Part shown: positions 36,114 through 43,890 of the stretch, piece after piece
How the letters are laid out: the number at the start of each line of letters is the position of its first letter
Numbering within the stretch: position 1 is the first letter of the stretch
DNA from: G963923945 sp965199175
GTDB taxonomy: Bacteria > Pseudomonadota > Alphaproteobacteria > G963923945
Assembly (NCBI GenBank): GCA_965199175.1
Contig: OZ240684.1
Coordinates: 1,550,001-1,614,000, forward strand
Direction: 5' to 3'
Length of the DNA stretch: 64,000 nt
The notes under the pieces: model-generated
Seen by the model: the letters and a program-made list of their open reading frames with translations, nothing else
Told to the model about the DNA's origin: nothing
Database searches by the model: none
Translations under genes and position numbers: made by a program

Positions 36114-36758
36114 ATGTTGGGACGACTTTTTTGGGGTGTTGTTTTCACCTCTGTGTTGACTGTTTTTGCAAGCCCATCCGGCAAGGCCGGTAACGGACCG
36201 CCGGATGATCGTCAGACACCGGAAAACTGGCCTTGTGAACAACGCTATGATCCCGGTATCGGGCTCACGACAGTGTGGAACGGCCCTCCGATTGATGACT
36301 GGATTGATGTATGGTGGGAAGATGCAGATGTTTTTGAGATTGTCGAAACCCTCAAAGATCCCTTGCTGAGCGAAGAAGAAATGCAGGAAATCATCGATTC
36401 CTTTGTCAAAACGGTCAATGATAAGGATACCGCTTTGCGGGCTGCTTTTGCCGGTCTCTATCAACGGGCCAATGAACGGCGACGCTTACAGCAACGGGGA
36501 ATTGTGCGCTTTGCTGAACGTCAGGATCAGGTCACCCGCAATATCTCTGAAACCTCAAAAAAGCTCCGTAAACTGCGCAAAGAGGGTGTCGATAAGGAAG
36601 ATCCGGAATTTGCCACCCTCGTCCAGAAAATGGAGTGGAATACCCGGGTGTATGATGAACGTACCCGCCTGACTGAGTATATCTGTGAGGAACCGGTATT
36701 CACGGTGCAAAATCTGGGTATTCTGGCCCGCCTGATTGAGGCACATTTGCAAAAGTAA
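36114..36758 (+). CDS. Secreted protein of unknown function in the PQQ/ABC operon
   Basis: 214 residues from ATG 36114, which has a strong gggagga at the right distance. Signal peptide to about residue 26. The mature protein starts with a Pro/Trp-rich segment with a cysteine (TPENWPCEQRYDPG, TVWNGPPIDDWIDVWW). It continues as long charged helices (NERRRLQQRGIVRFAERQDQ, ISETSKKLRKLRKEG) and has one more cysteine near the end (YICEEPVF). The two cysteines could form a disulfide. No known domain recognised. It is the last gene before the pqqA array. Confidence 0.7.
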   Translation: MLGRLFWGVVFTSVLTVFASPSGKAGNGPPDDRQTPENWPCEQRYDPGIGLTTVWNGPPIDDWIDVWWEDADVFEIVETLKDPLLSEEEMQEIIDSFVKTVNDKDTALRAAFAGLYQRANERRRLQQRGIVRFAERQDQVTRNISETSKKLRKLRKEGVDKEDPEFATLVQKMEWNTRVYDERTRLTEYICEEPVFTVQNLGILARLIEAHLQK

Positions 36759-36935
36759 AATTCAGGACTGAGATCAGATTATCACTCAGACCAGGCGGCC
36801 AGATGAACCGAAATATGAATGAAAAAAAGATGAATTACAGATGAATAAAACTCTCACAAATCATTCATCAAAGGCTTGTTACATTCTTTACCGTTGTCCG
36901 ATTTGGGCAATAACCTTAATCTATGGAGATTAAAA

Positions 36936-37013
36936 ATGGCTTGGAAAACTCCCAAAGTCTCAGAGATCGCCGTTGGTCTCGAAATCAACAGCTATGCTTG
37001 CGCCGAAGCGTAA
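36936..37013 (+). CDS. pqqA: PQQ precursor peptide PqqA, copy 1
   Basis: A 25-residue peptide with the Glu16 and Tyr20 (E-INS-Y) that PqqE cross-links to build pyrroloquinoline quinone. It begins MAWKTPKVSE and ends YACAEA. A ggag precedes the ATG. It differs from copies 2 and 3 at residues 4 (Lys versus Asn) and 9 (Ser versus Ala). A terminator hairpin follows within 30 bp. Confidence 0.96.
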   Translation: MAWKTPKVSEIAVGLEINSYACAEA

Positions 37014-37038
37014 GTCTTAACAAAAGCTGTAAAAGAAA

Positions 37039-37072
37039 CCTCCGGCCGCATCAGACAGCCGGGGGTTTTTTT
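37039..37072 (+). terminator. Intrinsic terminator after pqqA copy 1
   Basis: Stem cctccggc / gccggggg (one G-U pair) around an 11-nt loop, followed by seven T residues. Confidence 0.85.
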
Positions 37073-37249
37073 ATGTCTGTGCTGAGTACTGAGCCTCTGG
37101 TCAAAAAATCCGCCTCTGGTCAAAAAAGCTGAACGTCATATGAATACCTTCCTCAGAATATGTTCAAAGGATGGGGGGTATGATCGCATCAAGTTTTGTG
37201 AATTCTAACAGATCGTCTGATCCATTCTAACCCATTAAGGAGATGAATA

Positions 37250-37327
37250 ATGGCCTGGAATACACCAAAAGTTGCTGAAATTGCTGTCGGCCTCGAAATC
37301 AACAGCTATGCATGTGCTGAGGCGTAA
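37250..37327 (+). CDS. pqqA: PQQ precursor peptide PqqA, copy 2
   Basis: 25-residue PqqA beginning MAWNTPKVAE and ending YACAEA, with the Glu16/Tyr20 pair intact. A strong aaggagatg precedes the start. Located in unit 1 of the tandem duplication. Identical in protein to copy 3. Confidence 0.96.
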   Translation: MAWNTPKVAEIAVGLEINSYACAEA

Positions 37328-37370
37328 ACACACGCTCAGTTTAAGCCACTTAAGTAATGTGGTTGAATAC

Positions 37371-37402
37371 AAAACCCCCGGCCCTAAAGCCGGGGGTTTT
37401 TT
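37371..37402 (+). terminator. Intrinsic terminator after pqqA copy 2
   Basis: Perfect 8-bp stem cccccggc / gccggggg with loop cctaaa and six T residues. Confidence 0.9.
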
Positions 37403-37653
37403 GATGGCTCACCTGCATCCGGGGCAATCTCATACAGAGGCTTCAGGGCCGGGGGTTTTTTGATGTCTGTGCTGAGTACTGAATCTCTGGTCAAAAATCC
37501 GCCTCCGGCCAAAAAACCTGAACGCCATATGAATACCTTGCTCAGAATATGTTCAAAGGATGGGGGGTATGATCGCATCAAGTTTTATGAATTCTGGTTT
37601 TGTGAATTCTAACAGATCGTCTGATCCATTCTAACCCATTAAGGAGATGAATA

Positions 37654-37731
37654 ATGGCCTGGAATACACCAAAAGTTGCTGAAATCGCCGTTGGCCTCGA
37701 AATCAACAGCTATGCATGTGCTGAGGCGTAA
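37654..37731 (+). CDS. pqqA: PQQ precursor peptide PqqA, copy 3
   Basis: 25-residue PqqA with the same protein sequence as copy 2. The coding DNA differs only at a few synonymous third positions (in the IAVG codons), consistent with a fairly recent duplication under protein-level selection. aaggagatg precedes the start. It is the copy nearest pqqB. Confidence 0.96.
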   Translation: MAWNTPKVAEIAVGLEINSYACAEA

Positions 37732-37774
37732 ACACACGCTCAGTTTAAGCCACTTAAATAACGTGGTTGAATAC

Positions 37775-37806
37775 AAAACCCCCGGCCCTAAAGCCGGGGG
37801 TTTTTT
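37775..37806 (+). terminator. Intrinsic terminator after pqqA copy 3
   Basis: Same perfect cccccggc / gccggggg stem and T tract as after copy 2. It would separate the abundant pqqA transcript from pqqBCDE unless read through. Confidence 0.9.
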
Positions 37807-37853
37807 GATGCCTCATCTGCATCCGGGGCAATCTCATACAGAGGCTTCAGGGA

Positions 37854-38305
37854 ATACATAAAAAATACGTAAAAAATACTCAAAAAACGTTCCCTGACCC
37901 GGCCACCATTATGAACCGGGTATAAATATCTGCCTCAGACCATATTCAGCAATATTCTGCATAAATAAAATACCAACTCGATAAGATCTCGATAAGACCT
38001 CGATTAAGACTCTGTGAGACACTGAAACAATTAAGAGAAAATCGTAAAATAGCGAAAAATCATAACACAATCATATAATGCTGTCCTTGGTTCAGGTATC
38101 CTGTATCGCGTATTATGTATAATGATGGATTCAATTAAGTCTCTTGAACAGCCATGTTGAACTATTCCGGCCTGGTTCAGTCCCTCTTCCTGATCAAACC
38201 ATCTCAGGACGTCAGTGGTCTTAATATAGGCCGGATCATCGCCATATAAGACCATTTTCAATAGTTTCAATAACAGTATAAAAAACCCAATAATCAGGAG
38301 TTATC
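37854..38305 (+). promoter_or_regulatory. 450-bp leader between the pqqA array and pqqB
   Basis: AT-rich spacer, with repeated aaaatac and gataagat-type motifs near 37858-38000. Because a terminator closes the pqqA unit, a pqqBCDE promoter is expected here, but I cannot point to specific -35/-10 boxes. A Shine-Dalgarno (caggag, 38295-38300) precedes the pqqB GTG. No gene is supported. Confidence 0.45.
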
Positions 38306-39244
38306 GTGCTCAAAGTTCTCGTTCTTGGATCAGCTGCTGGTGGCGGATCACCACAATGGAATTGTAATGGCCCGGTCAGCCGGGCGGTGCGGAAGGGTGA
38401 ACCGGGAACATCCCCACGAACACAATCTTCGATTGCGGTCACCGCCGACAACCGGTCCTGGTTCCTCTTTAATGCCTCCCCGGATCTGGGGAGCCAGATA
38501 CTGGCCAATCACCAGCTTCACCCTGCCGATGATCAACTCCGGCACAGCCCGATTGATGGTGTCGTCCTGACCAATGGCGATGTTGATCATGTTGCCGGCC
38601 TTCTCACCTTACGCGAACGCCACCCTCTGGCTGTTTATGCGCATCCACGGGTTCTCGATGTCATCGGCGGCAACAGCATCTTTAATGTTCTCAACCCCGA
38701 TATGGTTGATCGACGGCCTTTGGTTATGAATCAACCGTTAGAATTGCTGAAAAAAGACGGCAGTTCCAGTCACTTAATCATTGAAGCCTTTGATGTTCCG
38801 GGAAAAATTGCCTTGTGGCTGGAAGACGAATCTGCTGATCAGGACAATTTTGGAACCCAGGCCGGGGATACCATCGGTCTTAAAATCACCAGCCGGGACG
38901 ATGATGCCTATTTCTTTTACATCCCGGGCTGCGCTGCAATGACGGCCAATCTGAGTGATCGCTTACATCATGCGCCTTTGGTCTTCTTTGACGGAACATT
39001 ATGGCAGGATGACGAAATGGCACAATCCCAGGTCGGGGAAAAAACCGGCCAACGTATGGGCCATATGAGTAACTCAGGCCCTGACGGAACCATTGCCGCT
39101 TTCGCATCGCTGAATGTTGAGCGTAAAATTTTCATTCATATCAATACCACCAACCCTATCTTGCTCCCCCAATCACCCGAGCGCGCTGCTGCGGTTGCTG
39201 CAGGATGGGAAATTGCGCATGATGGTATGGAGGTTGTTCTATGA
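38306..39244 (+). CDS. pqqB: PQQ biosynthesis protein PqqB
   Basis: 312-residue metallo-beta-lactamase-fold protein that hydroxylates a tyrosine-derived ring during PQQ assembly. GTG start with caggag upstream. Family motifs: VLGSAAGGGSPQWNCNC-like start (SAAGGGSPQWNC), SIAVTADN, GVVLTNGDVDHVAGLLTLRE, FFDGTLWQDDEM, RMGHMSNSGPDGTIAAF and FIHINTTNPIL. It overlaps pqqC by 4 bp. Confidence 0.97.
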   Translation: MLKVLVLGSAAGGGSPQWNCNGPVSRAVRKGEPGTSPRTQSSIAVTADNRSWFLFNASPDLGSQILANHQLHPADDQLRHSPIDGVVLTNGDVDHVAGLLTLRERHPLAVYAHPRVLDVIGGNSIFNVLNPDMVDRRPLVMNQPLELLKKDGSSSHLIIEAFDVPGKIALWLEDESADQDNFGTQAGDTIGLKITSRDDDAYFFYIPGCAAMTANLSDRLHHAPLVFFDGTLWQDDEMAQSQVGEKTGQRMGHMSNSGPDGTIAAFASLNVERKIFIHINTTNPILLPQSPERAAAVAAGWEIAHDGMEVVL

Positions 39245-40017
39245 AGGCCGCATCTCAAAACAACTCCCTGCCCTGGAGTCGGAAAGAATTTGAGGCCGAA
39301 CTCCGTGCGATTGGTGCGGAACGCTACCATGACCGGCATCGCTTTCACGCTCTGTTGCATGGGGGAAAACTCAATAAGGGACAGGTCCAGGCCTGGGCGC
39401 TCAACCGATTTTATTATCAATGTAATATCTCAATAAAAGATACCGCCCTTATGTCACGGATGCGCGACCCGACAATACGGCGCGACTGGATTCATCGCGT
39501 CCTTGACCATGATGGCCGGAGCAATGACGAAGGAGGGATTGAACGTTGGTTTAAACTCACCGATGGTCTGGGTCTTGAACGCGATTATGTCATGTCTTGC
39601 CAGGGGATTTTACCCGCGACACGCTTTGCTGTTGATGCCTATGTGCATTTTGTACGCGAGCATTCGGTGCTTGAAGGCATGACCTCCAGCTTAACGGAAT
39701 TATTTGCCCCCAAAATTCATAAGGAACGCATCGTCGGTATGCTGGAAAGCTATGACTTCATCAATGAAGAAACGATGGCGTATTTCCGCAAACGTCTCGG
39801 CCAGGCAACCAATGACGCTGATTACGTTCTCGAATACGCCCTCAATCATGCCAAAACCCGCACCGAACAGGAAGCTGTTTGCCGGTCCCTGATATTCAAG
39901 ACAGATGTCTTATGGGTCCAGCAAGATGCCCTTTATCACGCTTATATCAATGGCCATATCCCGCCAGGGGCTTTTGTCCCTGAAGATTTTGAGGACCGGC
40001 CACAGCTTGAACCATGA
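39241..40017 (+). CDS. pqqC: PQQ synthase PqqC
   Basis: Cofactorless oxidase for the final ring closure and oxidation giving PQQ. 258 residues. All-helical TenA-like fold with conserved YHDRHRFHALLHGGKL, VQAWALNRFYYQCNI, DHDGRSNDEGGIERW, VHFVREHSVLEGMTSSLTELFAP and VLWVQQDALYHAY. Coupled on both sides by ATGA overlaps. Confidence 0.98.
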   Translation: MKAASQNNSLPWSRKEFEAELRAIGAERYHDRHRFHALLHGGKLNKGQVQAWALNRFYYQCNISIKDTALMSRMRDPTIRRDWIHRVLDHDGRSNDEGGIERWFKLTDGLGLERDYVMSCQGILPATRFAVDAYVHFVREHSVLEGMTSSLTELFAPKIHKERIVGMLESYDFINEETMAYFRKRLGQATNDADYVLEYALNHAKTRTEQEAVCRSLIFKTDVLWVQQDALYHAYINGHIPPGAFVPEDFEDRPQLEP

Positions 40018-40328
40018 ACACAGCAACCGATAAAAACCCGGCCAGCCAGAGGGTCATCATCAACCCGGATTCGATTCCGCATCTGCCGCGCCATGTCAAG
40101 TTACGTTACAACGAACCCCGCCAACAATGGGTCATTCTGGCTCCCGAAAAATTACTGGTTCCCGATGACATTTCAGTAGCCATTTTGCAAATTTGTGACG
40201 GTAAAAATACGGTTACAACCATCATTGATCAGTTGGCTGAGCAGTACCAGGCCCCGTATGAAGTTATTTCCACCGATGTCACAGCACTGCTGCAAGATCT
40301 CACCGATAAAGGTTTTATCATCACCTGA
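40014..40328 (+). CDS. pqqD: PqqD peptide chaperone
   Basis: 104 residues. This RRE (RiPP recognition element) protein binds PqqA and presents it to PqqE. PqqD hallmarks: HVKLRYNEPRQQWVILAPEKLLVPDD, ILQICDGKNTVTTIIDQLAEQY and LLQDLTDKGFI. It is a separate gene, not fused to pqqC or pqqE. 41 bp separate it from pqqE. Confidence 0.97.
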   Translation: MNTATDKNPASQRVIINPDSIPHLPRHVKLRYNEPRQQWVILAPEKLLVPDDISVAILQICDGKNTVTTIIDQLAEQYQAPYEVISTDVTALLQDLTDKGFIIT

Positions 40329-40369
40329 CCATCCCACCCCGATCCATTCCTTAACCCCAGGAGGAGAAT

Positions 40370-41545
40370 ATGGAGCACCAGGACTCTTCCCCAGCCGATA
40401 CCCATACCACCCGAAAAGATAACCGAAAATCAGGACCAAACACCGGTCTTGATATGCCCCTGGCTTTACTGGCCGAGTTGTCCCATCGTTGTCCTTTGCA
40501 ATGTCCCTATTGCTCTAATCCTCTCGATCTGGAAAGAAAAAATAACGAGCTGGATACAGAAACATGGCTGCGAATCTTCGACGAAGCAGCAGCAATGGGG
40601 ATTCATCAGGTGCATTTTTCCGGCGGTGAACCCACTGTACGCGCCGACCTGGAGGATATGGTCGAGCATGCCGCCAAAGCCGGACTCTATGGGAATCTGA
40701 TTACCTCAGCAGTGCTCTTAGATGAAGAACGCCTGAATACTCTTGCCAAACGCGGATTGGAACATGTGCAAATCAGCTTCCAGGATACCCAGGAAGACAA
40801 CGCCGACCGCATTGGTGGCTATAAAGGTGGCCACGCCAAAAAATGCGCCGCCGCCCGGGCCGTACGCTCTGTTGGCTTGCCCCTGACTGTCAATGCCGTC
40901 GTGCATCGCCAGAATATCGATAATGTCGGCCAATTCATTGAAATGGCCGTAGAACTGGATGCTGAACGAGTCGAGATTGCCCAGGTGCAGTATTATGGCT
41001 GGGCCTTAAAAAACCGCGCCGCTTTCATCCCAACACCACAACAATTAGAACAAACGACCCAAACCGTTGAAGCCGCCCGCGAACAATATAAGGGCATCAT
41101 CGCGATTGATTACGTCATCCCGGATTATTACGCCAAACGCCCTAAAACCTGTATGGGAGGATGGGGCAGACGCTTTTTGAATATCAACCCGACCGGGTTG
41201 GTTCTTCCCTGCCATGCTGCTCAATCGATCCCCGGAATGGTGTTTGATTCGGTCCGGGAACATGATCTTGAATGGATATGGAAACATTCCGAAGCATTCA
41301 ATATCTATCGGGGAACTGACTGGATGCGTGAGCCGTGCCGCTCTTGCGAACGCAAGGAAATTGACTTTGGCGGGTGCCGCTGCCAGGCCATGGCACTGAC
41401 TGGCCGTGCTGATAATACCGACCCGGCATGCGCCTTATCACCCTTACATGAAGAAATTTTTGGAATGGCCGAACTGGAAGCCAACCGGCCACCGCCGGAA
41501 TTCATCTACCGACGTATCGGGGCCCAGTTTAACAGCCCCTTTTGA
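40370..41545 (+). CDS. pqqE: Radical SAM PqqA-crosslinking enzyme PqqE
   Basis: 391 residues. Creates the C-C bond between Glu and Tyr of PqqA. SAM cluster motif C41-x3-C45-x2-C48 (HRCPLQCPYC), GGE in FSGGEPTVR, and the C-terminal SPASM domain with GWGRRFLNINPTGLVLPCHAA and CRSCERKEIDFGGCRCQA. The first 25 residues (Asp/Thr/Lys-rich) extend beyond the usual start. The aggagga Shine-Dalgarno sequence supports ATG 40370. Confidence 0.98.
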   Translation: MEHQDSSPADTHTTRKDNRKSGPNTGLDMPLALLAELSHRCPLQCPYCSNPLDLERKNNELDTETWLRIFDEAAAMGIHQVHFSGGEPTVRADLEDMVEHAAKAGLYGNLITSAVLLDEERLNTLAKRGLEHVQISFQDTQEDNADRIGGYKGGHAKKCAAARAVRSVGLPLTVNAVVHRQNIDNVGQFIEMAVELDAERVEIAQVQYYGWALKNRAAFIPTPQQLEQTTQTVEAAREQYKGIIAIDYVIPDYYAKRPKTCMGGWGRRFLNINPTGLVLPCHAAQSIPGMVFDSVREHDLEWIWKHSEAFNIYRGTDWMREPCRSCERKEIDFGGCRCQAMALTGRADNTDPACALSPLHEEIFGMAELEANRPPPEFIYRRIGAQFNSPF

Positions 41546-41700
41546 TCATCTGTTTTGGATATTTGCTTTGGGTCATGACCACAGCTGAGGACTGATCGCG
41601 CGCGCAAAACCGGTCAAATATTCCCCAGGGAATCTATCTTAGATAACCGGCAGATATCCGGCCAAAAAACAGCCGCAATCAATCTGTTAAGGGGCTTCTG

Positions 41701-42621
41701 TTAAGGGGCTGATGCAGAGGTTCGCTTTTTACGCTTCGGTCTCAAAGGCCGTGTCGGGACGTGATGCCTGGCCAGAATAGCCTTAATCTGATCCTTGTTT
41801 TCCTGAAGAAAACGATTGAGCGTATGCTTCCAGTCAGTCTCACCGGGACGAACCCCCATCGTCATCAGGAAATCCATCTTCCCCATATTCTGATCCCAGC
41901 TTTCAATCGGCACCACGACATAATCACCCGGTTTAAGACCCGATTTTCTGAGATAATATTCCCCGACCGGCTGTGAGATATAGGCAATATCAATCAACCC
42001 ATCAATCAGGTCCTCAATCATCTCCTGACCGACATTATGGATTCGGGTGTCAAACAATAATTTATAGGGGCGAACCCGGCTCATTAAGTTATAACGATGA
42101 ATAACATTATTGGGCGGTGTTCCAGCCACCGTTCCCAGCCGAAGCTCAGCCAGTTGAGGGTGATCCGGACGATCAACCTCAATACCGGCATCGGCCAGAT
42201 AAATCATCGCATACCCCCAACGGTAATAGGGATTGGTATTAAGAACCAAAGGATCCCCGGTCGGAGTACCGATGATAACGTCACATTTCTTTTTGCTCAG
42301 GGTGTTGCGGGCAAACGCGATCACTTGCGGGAAGTATTCATAGGATACCGGAATCCCCAACCAATCGGCCAGTAAGACAGCGATGTCATTCTCAAAGCCT
42401 TCCCCTTTATCATTGGTGAAAGGCATATTGTTGGGATCAGAACAAACCCGTAAAGCCGAGCGATCCACCGCCTCAATGGCTTTTTTACTGGCCGCAAGAG
42501 ACGTATCGCTTCCGAAAGACAATCCGATAAAGGCCACCGCCATCATTGCGATGCCATCGAAAAGATGCTTCCGACACTCAGCGCATAACAGCTTTATCCG
42601 CTTCATCTTCATTCTTTCCAT
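41701..42621 (-). CDS. xoxJ: XoxJ-type periplasmic binding protein
   Basis: About 306 residues, signal peptide ending near SLAASKKA. Family 3 solute-binding fold: LRVCSDPNNMPFTNDKGEGFENDIAVLLADWLG, FARNTLSKKKCDVIIGTPTGD, LGTVAGTPPNNVIHRYNLM and LIDIAYISQPVGEYYLRKSG. MoxJ/XoxJ proteins are encoded with methanol dehydrogenases and are thought to assist their activation. A Lys/Arg-rich tail (PLRPKRKKRTSA) ends the protein. Alternative starts at 42612 or 42606. It is convergent with pqqE and third in xoxF-G-J. Confidence 0.92.
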   Translation of the reverse strand: MERMKMKRIKLLCAECRKHLFDGIAMMAVAFIGLSFGSDTSLAASKKAIEAVDRSALRVCSDPNNMPFTNDKGEGFENDIAVLLADWLGIPVSYEYFPQVIAFARNTLSKKKCDVIIGTPTGDPLVLNTNPYYRWGYAMIYLADAGIEVDRPDHPQLAELRLGTVAGTPPNNVIHRYNLMSRVRPYKLLFDTRIHNVGQEMIEDLIDGLIDIAYISQPVGEYYLRKSGLKPGDYVVVPIESWDQNMGKMDFLMTMGVRPGETDWKHTLNRFLQENKDQIKAILARHHVPTRPLRPKRKKRTSASAP

Positions 42622-42757
42622 AACCAACGAACCAGGAAACCCGATTCCCCAGACAACCCGACTCCGGTTGGGTCATCAAAGTTTTAAACCATCACATTCT
42701 TCAGAACATTCAAAACGTTTAAGAACATGAGATTTCAGCCCCGGATCAAAACCTGGT

Positions 42758-43360
42758 CTATTCTTCCTCAACAAATTTAGACAATTTAGGAATTCTTGTT
42801 CCCCGGCGGACCTTGCCTTCATTACGCATCAGCAAATAACGATACAAGTCCTCAACATGTTCAGCAACATTGGGGTCCTCACCAAAAGCAGGCATCACAT
42901 TCCCTTCAGCCGCCCCTTGTGTGGAATCGCGGCCATTGATCACAACCGCGAAAAAGTCATCCCAGCTTAAATAGTCAAGGGATTCTACCAGGCCCGGAGC
43001 ATATGTACTCCCCAGACCATCCGGGCCATGACAAACATGGCAATCGGAATGATACCGCCGCCAGCCATTATAGGTCGCAAAATCCATCCAGCCATAAACC
43101 GGTTTACGATTTTCTCCCTCACCTTCGTAATAGAGGATGTTGTCCCCTCTCTCACTCTTGCCAAGCTCATAAGCATATGTGGGATTTCCATCATCATCAT
43201 ATTGCGCCCCTATAGCCGGCGGCTTGGCGGAAGCCAGGTCAGGGGACAACAAAAACACCACCCCAATGACTGCCGCCCCAACCAAAAAACGCACTGATGA
43301 GGCCAGATGTCCGGCAACGGTTTTTGCCCATAGATTCCGTGTTATCTCTTTGGTTTTCAT
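42758..43360 (-). CDS. xoxG: XoxG cytochrome c, electron acceptor of XoxF
   Basis: 200 residues from ATG 43360, which has a strong gggagga. Signal peptide to about 45 (DLASA). One heme motif C107-HVC110-H111, and the likely axial ligand Met156 in NVMPAFG. The region YELGKSERGDNILYYEGEGENRKP is typical of cytochrome cL/XoxG. It takes electrons from XoxF and passes them to a class I cytochrome/terminal oxidase. It lies 137 bp upstream of xoxJ. Confidence 0.94.
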   Translation of the reverse strand: MKTKEITRNLWAKTVAGHLASSVRFLVGAAVIGVVFLLSPDLASAKPPAIGAQYDDDGNPTYAYELGKSERGDNILYYEGEGENRKPVYGWMDFATYNGWRRYHSDCHVCHGPDGLGSTYAPGLVESLDYLSWDDFFAVVINGRDSTQGAAEGNVMPAFGEDPNVAEHVEDLYRYLLMRNEGKVRRGTRIPKLSKFVEEE

Positions 43361-43890
43361 GCTGAATTTTCCTCCCTTAGACACTCAAATGGTTCACCCT
43401 GGCAATGAACAGATCTTTAGTTATTTTATTCTGATCACTTTCTGATTTGATCACTTTGCGCTCTGATTACCAGGGAAAATCGCGAAATCTGTTTTTTCGC
43501 TCTGTTTTTAATTTTTGATTCTAATTTTAATTTTTGATTCTAACTTTTGATTTTTAAATCTGTTTTCATTCTGAACATATTTTTACTCTGAACATACTCT
43601 TACTCTAAACATATCACGTATCAACATGTCACTTCTCAATACGAATTTGTTTTCATCACATAGAAATATAGAAGAACAATACGTCAAATATAAGGATAAA
43701 AAAAGAGGAATCAAACCACTTCGCACCCTCATCACCGCCATTGATCCGTTACAGTCCTCTTAAAAATTACCTAAAAATTTTCTTCCTGGCCCAAGACCTT
43801 TAAACAAAGCCCGGAAATAATGATTATGCGGAAAAAAGGCCCGGCGCACGAAGCGCCGGGCCCATTCGAGTATTGGTTGGATCAAAAAGC
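43361..43890 (-). promoter_or_regulatory. xoxF-xoxG spacer (xoxF 3' UTR and xoxG leader)
   Basis: 530 bp, largely T-rich, with repeated tttttaatttttgattcta and actctgaacata units around 43500-43615. The xoxF terminator lies at its xoxF end. Because a strong terminator separates xoxF from xoxG, a xoxG promoter probably lies within the spacer. No gene is seen. Confidence 0.5.
43832..43863 (-). terminator. Intrinsic terminator after xoxF
   Basis: On the minus strand a perfect 10-bp stem ggcccggcgc / gcgccgggcc with a 5-nt loop is followed by six T residues, 28 bp after the xoxF stop. It should make most xoxF mRNA monocistronic, with low read-through to xoxG and xoxJ. Confidence 0.92.

Larger units (their letters stand above)
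37061..37853 (+). repeat. Tandem duplication of a 0.4-kb pqqA-bearing unit
   Basis: Unit 1 (about 37061-37450) and unit 2 (about 37451-37853) are near-identical. Each has gggggtttttt, a leader (tctgtgctgagtactga, gaacgYcatatgaatacc, gttcaaaggatggggggtat, taacagatcgtctgatcc), one pqqA gene, and its terminator and tail (catccggggcaatctcatac). Unit 2 has a 15-bp insertion in its leader made by a short local repeat. The junction at 37440-37460 keeps a terminator half-site, which shows how the duplication joined. Confidence 0.88.

Noticed and set aside
38031..38270. 79-codon minus-strand frame between the pqqA array and pqqB
   Set aside because: It lies in the expected pqqB leader, has no recognisable motif and would oppose the operon.
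43361..43831. Small RNA gene in the xoxF-xoxG spacer
   Set aside because: Only T-rich repeats are visible; no conserved structure could be recognised by eye.
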